DNA from: Trebonia sp963777905
GTDB lineage: Bacteria; Actinomycetota; Actinomycetes; Streptosporangiales; Streptosporangiaceae
Reading direction: 5' to 3'
DNA: 64,000 bases
Assembly: GCA_963777905.1 (NCBI GenBank)
Contig: CAVZSM010000009.1
Coordinates: 248,001-312,000, forward strand
Within the stretch, counting starts at the first letter, position 1, and each line of letters starts with the position of its first letter. Position numbers and translations under genes: made by a program. The notes beneath the pieces were generated by a model that was given only the letters and a program-made list of their open reading frames with translations, was not told the DNA's origin and did no database searches. Positions 8,074 to 15,596 of this stretch are shown in pieces.

Positions 8074-9213
8074 ATGTCATCTCAGTCGTTTCTGGACGCC
8101 CTGGCGCGCGTCATCGAGGACGTCGTGGCGCCGGGCGCGGCGCACGTGGACGCGTCCGGTGAATTCCCCAGAAAGCAGGTCGACGCGCTGGCCCAGGCGG
8201 GGCTGCTCGCGCTGACGGTCCCCGCCGAGTTCGGCGGCGGTGGCGGCGGGCTGCGCGACGCCGCGGAGGTGGTCCGCGAGCTCGGCGCGGTGTGCGGCTC
8301 CACCGCGATGATCGTGACCATGCACTACTCCGCGACCGCCGCGATCGTGGCAGCCGGCGACAAGGAGACGCTCACGGCGATCGCCGCGGGCCATCACCTG
8401 TTGACGCTCGCGTTCTCCGAGACCGGATCCCGCAGCCACTTCTGGGCGCCGCTAGGCACCGCGACCGCGGAGCCAGACGGCACCGTGCGGCTGGACGCGA
8501 GCAAGAGCTGGGTCACGTCGGCGGGGCATGCCGACAGCTACGTCTGGTCGAGCCTGCCGCTCGACGCCGACGGCCCGATGACGCTCTGGCTGGTCCCGGC
8601 GGACGCCGCGGGCCTGTCGGTGTCCGGCGCGTTCGACGGCCTCGGCCTGCGCGGCAACGCGTCGGCCCCGATGACAGCCGACGGCGTCCAAGTGCCGCGC
8701 GCGGCGATGCTCGGCGCCGACGGCGGCGGCCTTGACCTGGCGCTGGCGGCGGTGCTGCCGGTGTTCCTGATCTGCAGCGCGTCGATGAGCGCGGGCCTGA
8801 CGCGCCGGCTCGCCGACGAGACCGCGGCGCACCTGCAGCGGACGCAGCTGCGGCACCTCGGCCAGTCGCTCGCCCAGCAGGTACAGCCGCGCGCTGAGCT
8901 GGCGCGGCTGCGGATCGAGGCGGACCGCACCTGGGCGCTGGTTGCTGAAACGCTCGCCGCCGTCGAGGCCGGACGGGCAGACGCCCAGCTCCTGGTGCTC
9001 GAGGTCAAGGCGGCGGCCGGCGAGGCCGCCGCGGACGCGGCGGACCTGGCGCTGCGCGCCGGCGGCGGCGCGGCGTTCCGCAAGGAGTCGGTGGTCGAGC
9101 GGCTGTTCCGCGACTCCAGGGCGGCGCGGGTGATGGCGCCGACGACGGACGCGCTCTACGACTTCATCGGGCGGGCGCTGTGCGGTCTGCCGCTGCTCGG
9201 GGACGTCGCGTGA
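8074..9213 (+). CDS. Acyl-CoA dehydrogenase-like flavoprotein
   Basis: The protein has the acyl-CoA dehydrogenase fold: N-terminal helical domain (LLALTVPAEFGGGGGG), middle beta domain (LAFSETGSRSHFW, SKSWVTSAGHADSYV) and C-terminal helical domain. At 379 residues it is of usual size. Near the C-terminus, where classical enzymes carry the catalytic Glu in a YEG-like motif, it reads VMAPTTDALYDFIGRAL, so the usual base appears absent. It may be a DszC-type flavin monooxygenase or an oxidase-like member. It begins a four-gene run: the next gene starts with a GTGA overlap. ATG 8074 has GAGAGG upstream. Confidence 0.85.
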   Translation: MSSQSFLDALARVIEDVVAPGAAHVDASGEFPRKQVDALAQAGLLALTVPAEFGGGGGGLRDAAEVVRELGAVCGSTAMIVTMHYSATAAIVAAGDKETLTAIAAGHHLLTLAFSETGSRSHFWAPLGTATAEPDGTVRLDASKSWVTSAGHADSYVWSSLPLDADGPMTLWLVPADAAGLSVSGAFDGLGLRGNASAPMTADGVQVPRAAMLGADGGGLDLALAAVLPVFLICSASMSAGLTRRLADETAAHLQRTQLRHLGQSLAQQVQPRAELARLRIEADRTWALVAETLAAVEAGRADAQLLVLEVKAAAGEAAADAADLALRAGGGAAFRKESVVERLFRDSRAARVMAPTTDALYDFIGRALCGLPLLGDVA

Positions 9214-10085
9214 GCGGGCTCGTACTCGGAGCGGTCGCCTACGACCCCAAGGTCGTCACGATCTGGGACGGGTTCCGTGCCTGGCTGCGCGGGCCGGGCG
9301 GGCTGGACTTCGACTACGTCCTGTACTCGAACTACGAACGCCAGGTCGAGGACCTAGTGGCGGGCCGCGTCGACGTGGCCTGGAACTCGCCGCTCGCCTG
9401 GGTCCGCGCCCGGCGGCTGGCGGCGGCGCGTGGCGTCACCCTGACGCCGGTCACGATGCGCGACACCGACCGCGACCTGCGGTCGGTCGTCGTGGTGCGG
9501 GCCGATTCCCCCGTCCGCTCGCTCGCCGACCTGCGCGGACGGACCGTCGGCACCGGCGCCGTCGACTCGCCGCAGGCCACGCTGCTGCCGCTGTCGCTGC
9601 TGCGCACCGCGGGCCTGCACCCCGCCGGGCCGGATGGCGACGGCGACGTGGCCGTCCGCCGTTTCGACATCGGCGTCGGGCTGCACGGCGACCACATCGG
9701 CGGCGAGCGCGACGCGGCCCGCGCCCTGTTCGGCGCCGACCCGGTGGACGCGGCCTGCGTGATCGACTCCAACCTGCTGCTGTTCGGCCGGGAGGGCGTC
9801 CTGCCGTCCGGCTCGGTCCGGGTCCTCGCGCAGACGCCGCCATACGACCATTGCACGATGACCGCGGGGCCGTCCGCCGACGACACGCTGACCAAGCGCT
9901 TTGGCGAGCTGCTGCTCGGCATGGACTACGGCGACCAGGACCTGCGCCCGCTGCTGGACCTGGAAGGGCTCAAGCAGTGGCTGCCGCCGCGCCTGGAGGG
10001 CTACGCGCAACTCGAGCGCGCCGTCGACGAGGCCGGCTTCTACGACGCTGAGGGCACCATCCGTGCGAGCGACTACCGACCTTGA
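9210..10085 (+). CDS. PhnD-like substrate-binding protein lacking a signal peptide
   Basis: A 291-residue protein of the PhnD/SsuA/transferrin-like fold. Recognisable are SNYERQVEDLVAGRVDVAWNSPLAWVRA, RSLADLRGRTVGTGAVDSPQ and DPVDAACVIDSN, which match the ligand-binding core of phosphonate/sulfonate binding proteins. It starts at GTG 9210 overlapping the previous stop (GTGA). No signal peptide or lipobox precedes the fold, and no ABC permease or ATPase is nearby, so it is probably cytoplasmic and not a transporter part. It may act as a sensor, carrier or enzyme for an anionic ligand in the operon's pathway. The next gene overlaps its end by 23 nt. Confidence 0.82.
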   Translation: MSGLVLGAVAYDPKVVTIWDGFRAWLRGPGGLDFDYVLYSNYERQVEDLVAGRVDVAWNSPLAWVRARRLAAARGVTLTPVTMRDTDRDLRSVVVVRADSPVRSLADLRGRTVGTGAVDSPQATLLPLSLLRTAGLHPAGPDGDGDVAVRRFDIGVGLHGDHIGGERDAARALFGADPVDAACVIDSNLLLFGREGVLPSGSVRVLAQTPPYDHCTMTAGPSADDTLTKRFGELLLGMDYGDQDLRPLLDLEGLKQWLPPRLEGYAQLERAVDEAGFYDAEGTIRASDYRP

Positions 10086-11268
10086 CGGCCTCGGCCTGGA
10101 CGACGGCGGGCACCTGCTCGTCGACCGCGCGCTCGCCGCGCTGCCGCCCGGCGGCCGGCTGACCGTCACCGGCAGCCACCCGGCGCTGCGCGTCCACCTC
10201 GCCGCCTGGTGCCGGGAACACGGCCACCGGCTAGCCGCCGACACCGAGACCAGCGCCGCCGGCGGTAACGCCGGCCCCGTGGAGATCGTCAAGGGCACGG
10301 CCGGCGAGCAGCGCTGGCGCAACGCGAAAAGGGCCGGGGCGGCGGACGGCCCGCCGGACAAACGCGCCGACCCGCGCTGGGGCCTGGCCGCCCGCGGCGC
10401 GCTCGTCGAAGCCGGCGGCCCTCCCATCGGCGCCGAATGGACCGAACGCGAGCACGTCTGGGCCGACGTCGCCCCCCGGCTGTACGCGGCCGCGGCCGCC
10501 AGCCAGTGGGATCCCGCGACGGCGGTCGACTGGACCGCCGCACTCAACGTGCCGGACGAGATCGAGCGCGCCGTCGTGCAGCTCATGACCTACCTCGTCG
10601 AGAACGAGCAGGCGGCGCTGATCATCCCGGCGCGACTGCTCAGCCAGCTGCACCCGCACTTCCGCGAGGTGATGCAGCTGCTCGCCACCCAGGCCGCCGA
10701 CGAGGCGCGGCATGTCGAGGTCTTCACCCGCCGCGGCCTGCTGTCCGGCGGACCGCTCGGCACCTCCAGCGCTGGCGGCCGCGCGTCGCTGCAGACCCTG
10801 CTCGCCGAGCCGGACTTCACCACGGCGTCGTTCCTGCTGTCGGTGCTCGGCGAGGGCACCTTCCTCGACCTGCTGCGCTTCATCCATGAGCACGCGCCGG
10901 ACAAGGTCACCGCCGACGTCGCCCGGCTCGCGGTCCGCGACGAGGCGCGGCACGTGGCGTTCGGCGTGGCGCACACCGCGCACCTCGTCGCGACCGACCA
11001 GTCATACCTCGGCGTGCTGCGGCAGTCGGTGGAGCGGCGGCACGCCGCCCTGCTCGACACCGCGGGCCTGAACACCGAGGTCTTCGACTCCCTCGTCCTG
11101 CTCGCCGCGGGCTCGTGGGAGCCGGCCGCGATCAGCCGCGGCTGGCGGGCGGTGCGCGACCTGCAGGCCAGCATGGACGAGGGCCGCCGGCGCCGCCTCG
11201 CGTACATCGGCTTCCCCGACGACGAGGCGGCCGAGCTGTCCGCCTTGCATACCCGTAACTTCATGTAG
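10063..11268 (+). CDS. TusA-like domain fused to diiron ferritin-like oxygenase domain
   Basis: A 401-residue two-domain protein. Residues about 7-60 resemble TusA/SirA sulfur carriers (ALAALPPGGRLTVTGSHPAL, then AAWCREHGHRL), but the CPxP motif with the sulfur-bearing Cys is replaced (LGLDDGGHL). Residues about 120-400 form a four-helix ferritin-like domain with a diiron ligand set: E182 with E214ARH217, and E264 with E294ARH297. GTG 10063 lies 23 nt inside the preceding gene, and the DUF488 gene starts directly after its stop. It is probably a diiron oxygenase or oxidase in the same pathway as the flavoprotein and PhnD-like protein; the substrate is unknown. Confidence 0.75.
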   Translation: MRATTDLDGLGLDDGGHLLVDRALAALPPGGRLTVTGSHPALRVHLAAWCREHGHRLAADTETSAAGGNAGPVEIVKGTAGEQRWRNAKRAGAADGPPDKRADPRWGLAARGALVEAGGPPIGAEWTEREHVWADVAPRLYAAAAASQWDPATAVDWTAALNVPDEIERAVVQLMTYLVENEQAALIIPARLLSQLHPHFREVMQLLATQAADEARHVEVFTRRGLLSGGPLGTSSAGGRASLQTLLAEPDFTTASFLLSVLGEGTFLDLLRFIHEHAPDKVTADVARLAVRDEARHVAFGVAHTAHLVATDQSYLGVLRQSVERRHAALLDTAGLNTEVFDSLVLLAAGSWEPAAISRGWRAVRDLQASMDEGRRRRLAYIGFPDDEAAELSALHTRNFM

Positions 11269-11844
11269 ATGCTGCTGACGTACGGACACGGGACCGAGAC
11301 GGCCGACCGCACAATCGGCCTGCTGCGAGGAGTCGGTGTCTCCTCGCTCGTGGACATCCGCACGGCGCCGGGCAGCCGGCGCAACCCGCAGTTCGCCCGT
11401 GCCGCACTCGAGGAGTGGCTGCCCGCGGCGGGCATCGCCTACCGCTGGGAGAAGCGCCTCGGCGGGTTCCGGCGACCCAGCCCCGACAACCCCGACGTGG
11501 TGTGGCGGGAGGACATGTTCCGCGGCTACGCCGAGCACATGCGCTCGCCGGACTTCCTGGCCGCCATCGACGCCGTCCTGACCGAGGCTGAGCCAGCCGA
11601 GGCAGAGCTGGCCGAGGCAGAGGCGGAGCCGGAGACGCACCGGGTAACAGTCATGTGCTCGGAGAGCCTGTGGTGGCGCTGCCACCGCCGCCTGGTCGCG
11701 GACTTCGCCGCGGTCGCCCGCGGGATAGAAGTACGCCACCTCATGCACGACGGACGCCTCGAGGCGCACCGTCCCACGCCTGGCGTGCGCCTCCGTGACG
11801 ACGGCCTGCTGGTCTACGACGCCGGCCAGGATCAGCTGATGTAA
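11269..11844 (+). CDS. DUF488 family protein
   Basis: A 191-residue DUF488 protein. It has the N-terminal YGHGTETADRTIGLLR, the VDIRTAPGSRRNPQF motif, and the C-terminal MCSESLWWRCHRRLVAD cluster, whose Cys and His residues are conserved in the family. The family's activity is not established. Residues about 105-122 are a Glu/Ala/Pro-rich insert encoded by near-repeats (11583-11633), probably a slippage expansion. ATG 11269 follows the previous TAG with no gap, so it belongs to the 8074-11844 operon. Its end overlaps the convergent gene by 13 nt. Confidence 0.85.
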   Translation: MLLTYGHGTETADRTIGLLRGVGVSSLVDIRTAPGSRRNPQFARAALEEWLPAAGIAYRWEKRLGGFRRPSPDNPDVVWREDMFRGYAEHMRSPDFLAAIDAVLTEAEPAEAELAEAEAEPETHRVTVMCSESLWWRCHRRLVADFAAVARGIEVRHLMHDGRLEAHRPTPGVRLRDDGLLVYDAGQDQLM

Positions 11845-12224
11845 CGCAAGACCGCCGTGAGGTGCACGAAGTCCGCCACGTCGAGCAGCCGCAGCATCTG
11901 CCGTTCCGCCGGCCTGATGCCCGCGCGCTCCTCGTCGTGGTACACCCGGGGCTCGCTGACCTGGAAGGTCAGGCCGTGGGTGCGCAGCAAGCCGCCGCCG
12001 GCGGCCTGGATGTTTCGCAGCCAGTCCGTATCCGCGCCGTAGGTCAGCGCGACGATGAACCCGTCCCGCGCCTGGAACACCTCGACGGGCGTCCGGTACT
12101 CACGCCCGGACCGGCGGCCGCGGTGCACGATCAGCCCCAGACCCGGCAGCCAGGGCGCGATGTGCCGCGCAACCCGGTTCAGTCCGGCCTTGTTCCAGCA
12201 TGCGACCTGCTCGGGAATCGGCAC
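11832..12224 (-). CDS. Nitroreductase-family deazaflavin (F420)-dependent protein
   Basis: A 130-residue member of the Ddn/DUF385 split-beta-barrel family, whose studied members use coenzyme F420 (Ddn activates pretomanid in M. tuberculosis). Seen are LGLIVHRGRRSGREYRTPV, the strand pair GFIVALTYGADTDWLRNIQAAGG, and a C-terminal FVHLTAVLRYIS. Length and fold are normal. It is divergent from the DinB gene, and its end overlaps DUF488 convergently. The substrate is unknown. Confidence 0.86.
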   Translation of the reverse strand: MPIPEQVACWNKAGLNRVARHIAPWLPGLGLIVHRGRRSGREYRTPVEVFQARDGFIVALTYGADTDWLRNIQAAGGGLLRTHGLTFQVSEPRVYHDEERAGIRPAERQMLRLLDVADFVHLTAVLRYIS

Positions 12225-12300
12225 GGCATCTCCCTGCCACGGCGGATAATGCCAAGCCTAGCCTGAGGCTGGCCGTTAGAGTCGGGCGGTACACCGCCCC

Positions 12301-12336
12301 AGGACAAGCGACCCAGGACAAGCGACCCAGGACAAG
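12301..12336 (+). repeat. 14-bp tandem repeat, about 2.6 copies
   Basis: AGGACAAGCGACCC at 12301-12314 and 12315-12328, then a partial copy whose AAGGAG forms the ribosome-binding site of the DinB gene. Copy number could therefore alter leader length. Confidence 0.85.
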
Positions 12337-12346
12337 GAGCGCCGAC

Positions 12347-12856
12347 GTGCGCCAGGACCCCGACACCCGCGCCGCCGAACGTGACGCGCTCGGCCAGTAC
12401 CTCGACTATCAGCGCGAAACGATCCTGCTCAAGACCGAAGGCCTCACCAAAGACCAGCTAGCGCAAAAGATCCCCACCTCGGATCTCACGCTCGCCGGTC
12501 TCCTCTACCACCTGGCGCTCGTCGAGGAGAGCTGGCTGGAGGGCCGCTTCCTCGGCATGCCCGACCGCCAGGACTGGGTGGATGTGGACTGGGTCGCCGA
12601 CCCCAACTGGGAGTTCCGCACCGCCACCGCCATGGACCCCGGCACATTGCGCCAGCGCTACCGCGACGCGTGCGAGCGCAGCCGCGAGGCCGCCGCGTCG
12701 GCGGCCAGCCTGGACCAGCTGTCGGCGTTCAAGGGCAACGACGGCTGGCAGTTCACGCTCCGCTGGGTGCTGCTGCACCTGATCGAGGAGACCGCCAGGC
12801 ACGCCGGCCACGCCGACCTGCTGCGCGAGGCCATCGACGGCTCGGTTGGCGAATAA
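12347..12856 (+). CDS. DinB family protein (DUF664)
   Basis: A 169-residue DinB-like four-helix protein; such proteins often bind a metal through three His, and some are thiol-dependent S-transferases. Candidate ligands are H88 region (LAGLLYHLALVEESW), and the late pair in LLHLIEETARHAGHADLLREAIDG, the family's closing signature. GTG 12347 is chosen because AAGGAG sits seven bases upstream (12334-12339). The potassium channel gene follows nine bases after the stop, so the two may be co-transcribed. Confidence 0.88.
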   Translation: MRQDPDTRAAERDALGQYLDYQRETILLKTEGLTKDQLAQKIPTSDLTLAGLLYHLALVEESWLEGRFLGMPDRQDWVDVDWVADPNWEFRTATAMDPGTLRQRYRDACERSREAAASAASLDQLSAFKGNDGWQFTLRWVLLHLIEETARHAGHADLLREAIDGSVGE

Positions 12857-12865
12857 GCTGCCAGC

Positions 12866-14677
12866 GTGGGGGGTGCGTACTCGGACTGGCGCGGACACGT
12901 GATCGTCTGCGGGCTGCCCGGCGTCGGCCTGCGGATCGTCGAGGAGCTGACGCTGTCCGGCGTGCTCGCGGTGGTCGTCGACGACGCGCCCGACCCGCCG
13001 CTGGCGCGGCTGATCGACGCCTGGGGCGTCCCGCTGATCACCAGCACCCGCGCCGAAGAGGCGCTCACCAGCGCCGGGCTGGCCGGCGCCGTCGCGGTGA
13101 TCTGCGCGCAGCACGATGACCTGCGCACACTGGAGACGGCGCTGCTCGCCCGCAGGCTCCGCGACGACGTGCGGGTGGTCGCGCAGCTCAACAACCCCGC
13201 GGTCGGCCGCGCGGTCAAGCAGGTCGGCGTCGCGGTGCTCGACGTCGCGGGCCTGTCCGCGCCGTCGGTGGTCGAGGCCTGCCTGCGCGAGGGCGTGCAG
13301 CGAATGACGCTGTCCGGCGAGCAGTTCCTCGCCGTGCGCACCACCGCGCCGCGCACCGCCACCCTCCGCCAGCTCTACGGCGATCTCGGCCCCGTCGCGG
13401 TGGTACCGCCCGACGGTGACGTGCTGGTCTGCCCCGGGCGCGACACGGAGGTCGGGGCAGGTGACGAGGTGACGATCATCGCCACCCCCGCTGAGCTCCG
13501 CGCCACCGCCGCTATCAGTTATTCGGAACGGGCCCGTTCCTCCGCCCGCCAGCACACCGCGCGCCGCAGCGTGGCCGGCTACCTGCGTGACGTCGCCATG
13601 TCGCTGCTGCGCGCCGCCGACCGCAGGCTGGTGATCGCGCTCGGCGCGCTGGTCGCGGTGCTGATCGCCGCCACGGCCGTGCTGCGCCTCACCTACCAGT
13701 ACGCGGGCCCCGGGCACCACATCACGCTGCTCGACTCGCTGTACTTCACCGTCGAGACCATCACGACCGTCGGCTACGGCGACTTCACCTTCCGCGGTGA
13801 GCCGGCCTGGCTGGTCGGGTTCGCGATCCTGCTCATGCTGACCGGCGCGCTGTTCGTCGCGGTGTTCTTCGCGCTGCTGACCAACGTGCTGGTGAGCAGG
13901 CGGATCGAGGAGTCCCTCGGACGGCGGAAAATCACCGCGCTGCGCGGCCACGTGCTGGTGATCGGCCTTGGCACGGTCGGCCTGCGGGTCGTACAGCAGC
14001 TGCACGCGGCGGGCCGCGACGTCGTGGTCGTCGAGCTGGACGAGCACAACAGGCACCTCGGCCAGGTGCGCGCGCTCGGCGTCCCGGTGGTGATCGGCGA
14101 CGCGACGCTGCCCGAGGTGCTTGGCTCGGTGCGGCTGCCCGCCGCGTCCGCGGTCGCGGTGCTGACCAGCGACGACCTCGCGAACCTCGAGACGGGCCTG
14201 GCGGTCCGCGACCAGCTGGGGCCGCGCTGGGAAACCACCCCGGTTGTGCTGCGCATCTTCGACCCGCAGCTAGCCCATTCGGTCAGGGAGACGTTCGGGT
14301 TCAAGAACGTGCGGTCGACCGCCGCGCTGGCCGCCCCGTGGTTCACCGGCGCGGCGCTCGGCCTCGACGTGCTGTCCACGTTCTACGCCGGCGACGAGCC
14401 GCTGCTGGTCGCCAAGCTGACGGTCACCCCGGGCGGCGGCCTGCACGGCCTGCAGATGTTCGACCTCACGGCCCGCACCCGCGTGCTGGCCATCCGCCGG
14501 GCCGCGGACCGGACGGTGCTCGAGCACCTGCCGCGGCGTACCACCCGGTTCCAGCCGGCCGACGAGGCGTTCCTGATCGGCCCCTACGAGGAGCTGCTCA
14601 CGGTGCTGCGCCGGGACCGCCCGTCCCCGCAGGTACCGACCGACGCCGGCGAGGTCAGCCAGCCCGGAACAGGTTGA
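12866..14677 (+). CDS. Potassium channel protein with two RCK (TrkA-N) domains
   Basis: A 603-residue membrane protein with an unusual layout: an N-terminal RCK/TrkA-N Rossmann domain (HVIVCGLPGVGLRIVEEL, about residues 10-140), then a TrkA-C-like segment, two transmembrane helices around the selectivity filter TTVGYGDF (about 300-307), and a second RCK domain (HVLVIGLGTVGLRVVQQL, about 369 on) with a C-terminal domain. It should form a K+-selective pore gated by nucleotide or ion binding to the RCK ring. GTG 12866 begins the protein at the first Rossmann strand. Its 3' end overlaps the convergent methyltransferase by 23 nt. Confidence 0.92.
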   Translation: MGGAYSDWRGHVIVCGLPGVGLRIVEELTLSGVLAVVVDDAPDPPLARLIDAWGVPLITSTRAEEALTSAGLAGAVAVICAQHDDLRTLETALLARRLRDDVRVVAQLNNPAVGRAVKQVGVAVLDVAGLSAPSVVEACLREGVQRMTLSGEQFLAVRTTAPRTATLRQLYGDLGPVAVVPPDGDVLVCPGRDTEVGAGDEVTIIATPAELRATAAISYSERARSSARQHTARRSVAGYLRDVAMSLLRAADRRLVIALGALVAVLIAATAVLRLTYQYAGPGHHITLLDSLYFTVETITTVGYGDFTFRGEPAWLVGFAILLMLTGALFVAVFFALLTNVLVSRRIEESLGRRKITALRGHVLVIGLGTVGLRVVQQLHAAGRDVVVVELDEHNRHLGQVRALGVPVVIGDATLPEVLGSVRLPAASAVAVLTSDDLANLETGLAVRDQLGPRWETTPVVLRIFDPQLAHSVRETFGFKNVRSTAALAAPWFTGAALGLDVLSTFYAGDEPLLVAKLTVTPGGGLHGLQMFDLTARTRVLAIRRAADRTVLEHLPRRTTRFQPADEAFLIGPYEELLTVLRRDRPSPQVPTDAGEVSQPGTG

Positions 14678-15479
14678 GCGACAGCCCCCGCTTGCCGAAG
14701 ATCGGGTCGCCAAGGGGTAGCAGGTACCGGTACCTGGCGGGCAGCTCCGCGCGCAGCCCGGCCGGCGGCCTGGTCACCGGCACGGACTCGATGAGCCGCA
14801 GCCCCAGCCGCTCCAGCGAGCGCGGGTCGTCGCACGCCCATTGCCATGGCGCGACGTCGCGCTTGGCCGCCATCTTGAGCTCCTGGCCCGTCGACGCGCG
14901 GGTGACGGTGTCGAACGCGATCATGGCGCCGGGGAACCGGCCGGCGATCCTGGCCAGCATGCCCGTGACGTCTTCTTCGCGCAGATAGGCGAGGACGCCG
15001 TCGGCGACGAAGAAGTACGGCCCCGGGCGCTGCTCCGCCGCGGGCAGCCAGTCCTCGTCGAGCAGCGAGGCGGCGAGCATCTGGCGCCGCCCGGTGTCCG
15101 CGAAGAACCGGCGGCGCAGCTCGATCGTGTCCGGCAGGTCCAGGTCGATCCAGTGCGCGGTGCCGTTGTCGGTCCGCTCGAACCGGGTGTTCAGCCCGGT
15201 GCCCAGCTCGATGACCGTGCCGCCGGGATGCCCGGCGAGGAACCGCCGTACCCACCAGTCCATGATCAGGGTCCGGAGCGTCACGACGAGCGCGGTCGGG
15301 CCCGGCGCGATGGGCGCCAGCTCGAAGTCGACCGACTCGACGATCTCGACGGCCTTCGGGTCGCGCAGCAGCGGCCGCTTCTTGCGGGTCTCCCGCGCCC
15401 GCGCCGCCAGCGGGAAGAACAACGTCCGCTGCACATCCCCGAGCTCGACCGTCTGCCGCGCCCTCCGCCCCTCCGCCAT
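14655..15479 (-). CDS. Class I SAM-dependent methyltransferase (LCM/TcmP-like family)
   Basis: A 274-residue enzyme of the leucine carboxyl methyltransferase-type family (PF04072), which includes polyketide O-methyltransferases. The SAM-binding motif is VIELGTGLNTRFERTDNG (about residues 88-105), followed by WIDLDLPDTIELRRRFF and PYFFVADGVLAYL. ATG 15479 (MAEGRRARQTVELG) is preferred over an upstream in-frame ATG at 15521, which lies in a palindromic repeat. The physiological substrate is not evident. Confidence 0.86.
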   Translation of the reverse strand: MAEGRRARQTVELGDVQRTLFFPLAARARETRKKRPLLRDPKAVEIVESVDFELAPIAPGPTALVVTLRTLIMDWWVRRFLAGHPGGTVIELGTGLNTRFERTDNGTAHWIDLDLPDTIELRRRFFADTGRRQMLAASLLDEDWLPAAEQRPGPYFFVADGVLAYLREEDVTGMLARIAGRFPGAMIAFDTVTRASTGQELKMAAKRDVAPWQWACDDPRSLERLGLRLIESVPVTRPPAGLRAELPARYRYLLPLGDPIFGKRGLSLNLFRAG

Positions 15480-15505
15480 GCCCCCATTAGACCGCACCCC
15501 GGAAC

Positions 15506-15561
15506 GTAGTCGATGTGACATCGACTACCAAAGAAGTGTGGTCGATGTGGCATCGGCTACC
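15506..15561 (+). repeat. Paired-palindrome repeat module, copy A
   Basis: Unit 1 (15506-15528) is a perfect 23-bp palindrome: arms GTAGTCGATGT and its complement around one base. Unit 2 (15538-15561) is a degenerate form 32 bases further on. The spacer after each unit is similar (CAAAGAAGT, CAAAGGAGC). The same two-palindrome module occurs at 24212-24266. It lies downstream of the lipoprotein operon and upstream of the methyltransferase. Confidence 0.8.
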
Positions 15562-15596
15562 AAAGGAGCGAGGGCACTGGGGAGCGGCAGAAGGTC

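Noticed and set aside
9210..10085. Phosphonate ABC importer
   Set aside because: No signal peptide, permease or ATPase gene is found nearby; only the binding-protein fold is present.
12458..14056. 532-codon open frame antisense to the DinB and potassium channel genes
   Set aside because: Compositional shadow; both sense genes have clear motifs.
15506..15561. CRISPR array
   Set aside because: Only two units, themselves palindromic, with near-identical spacers; no cas genes.
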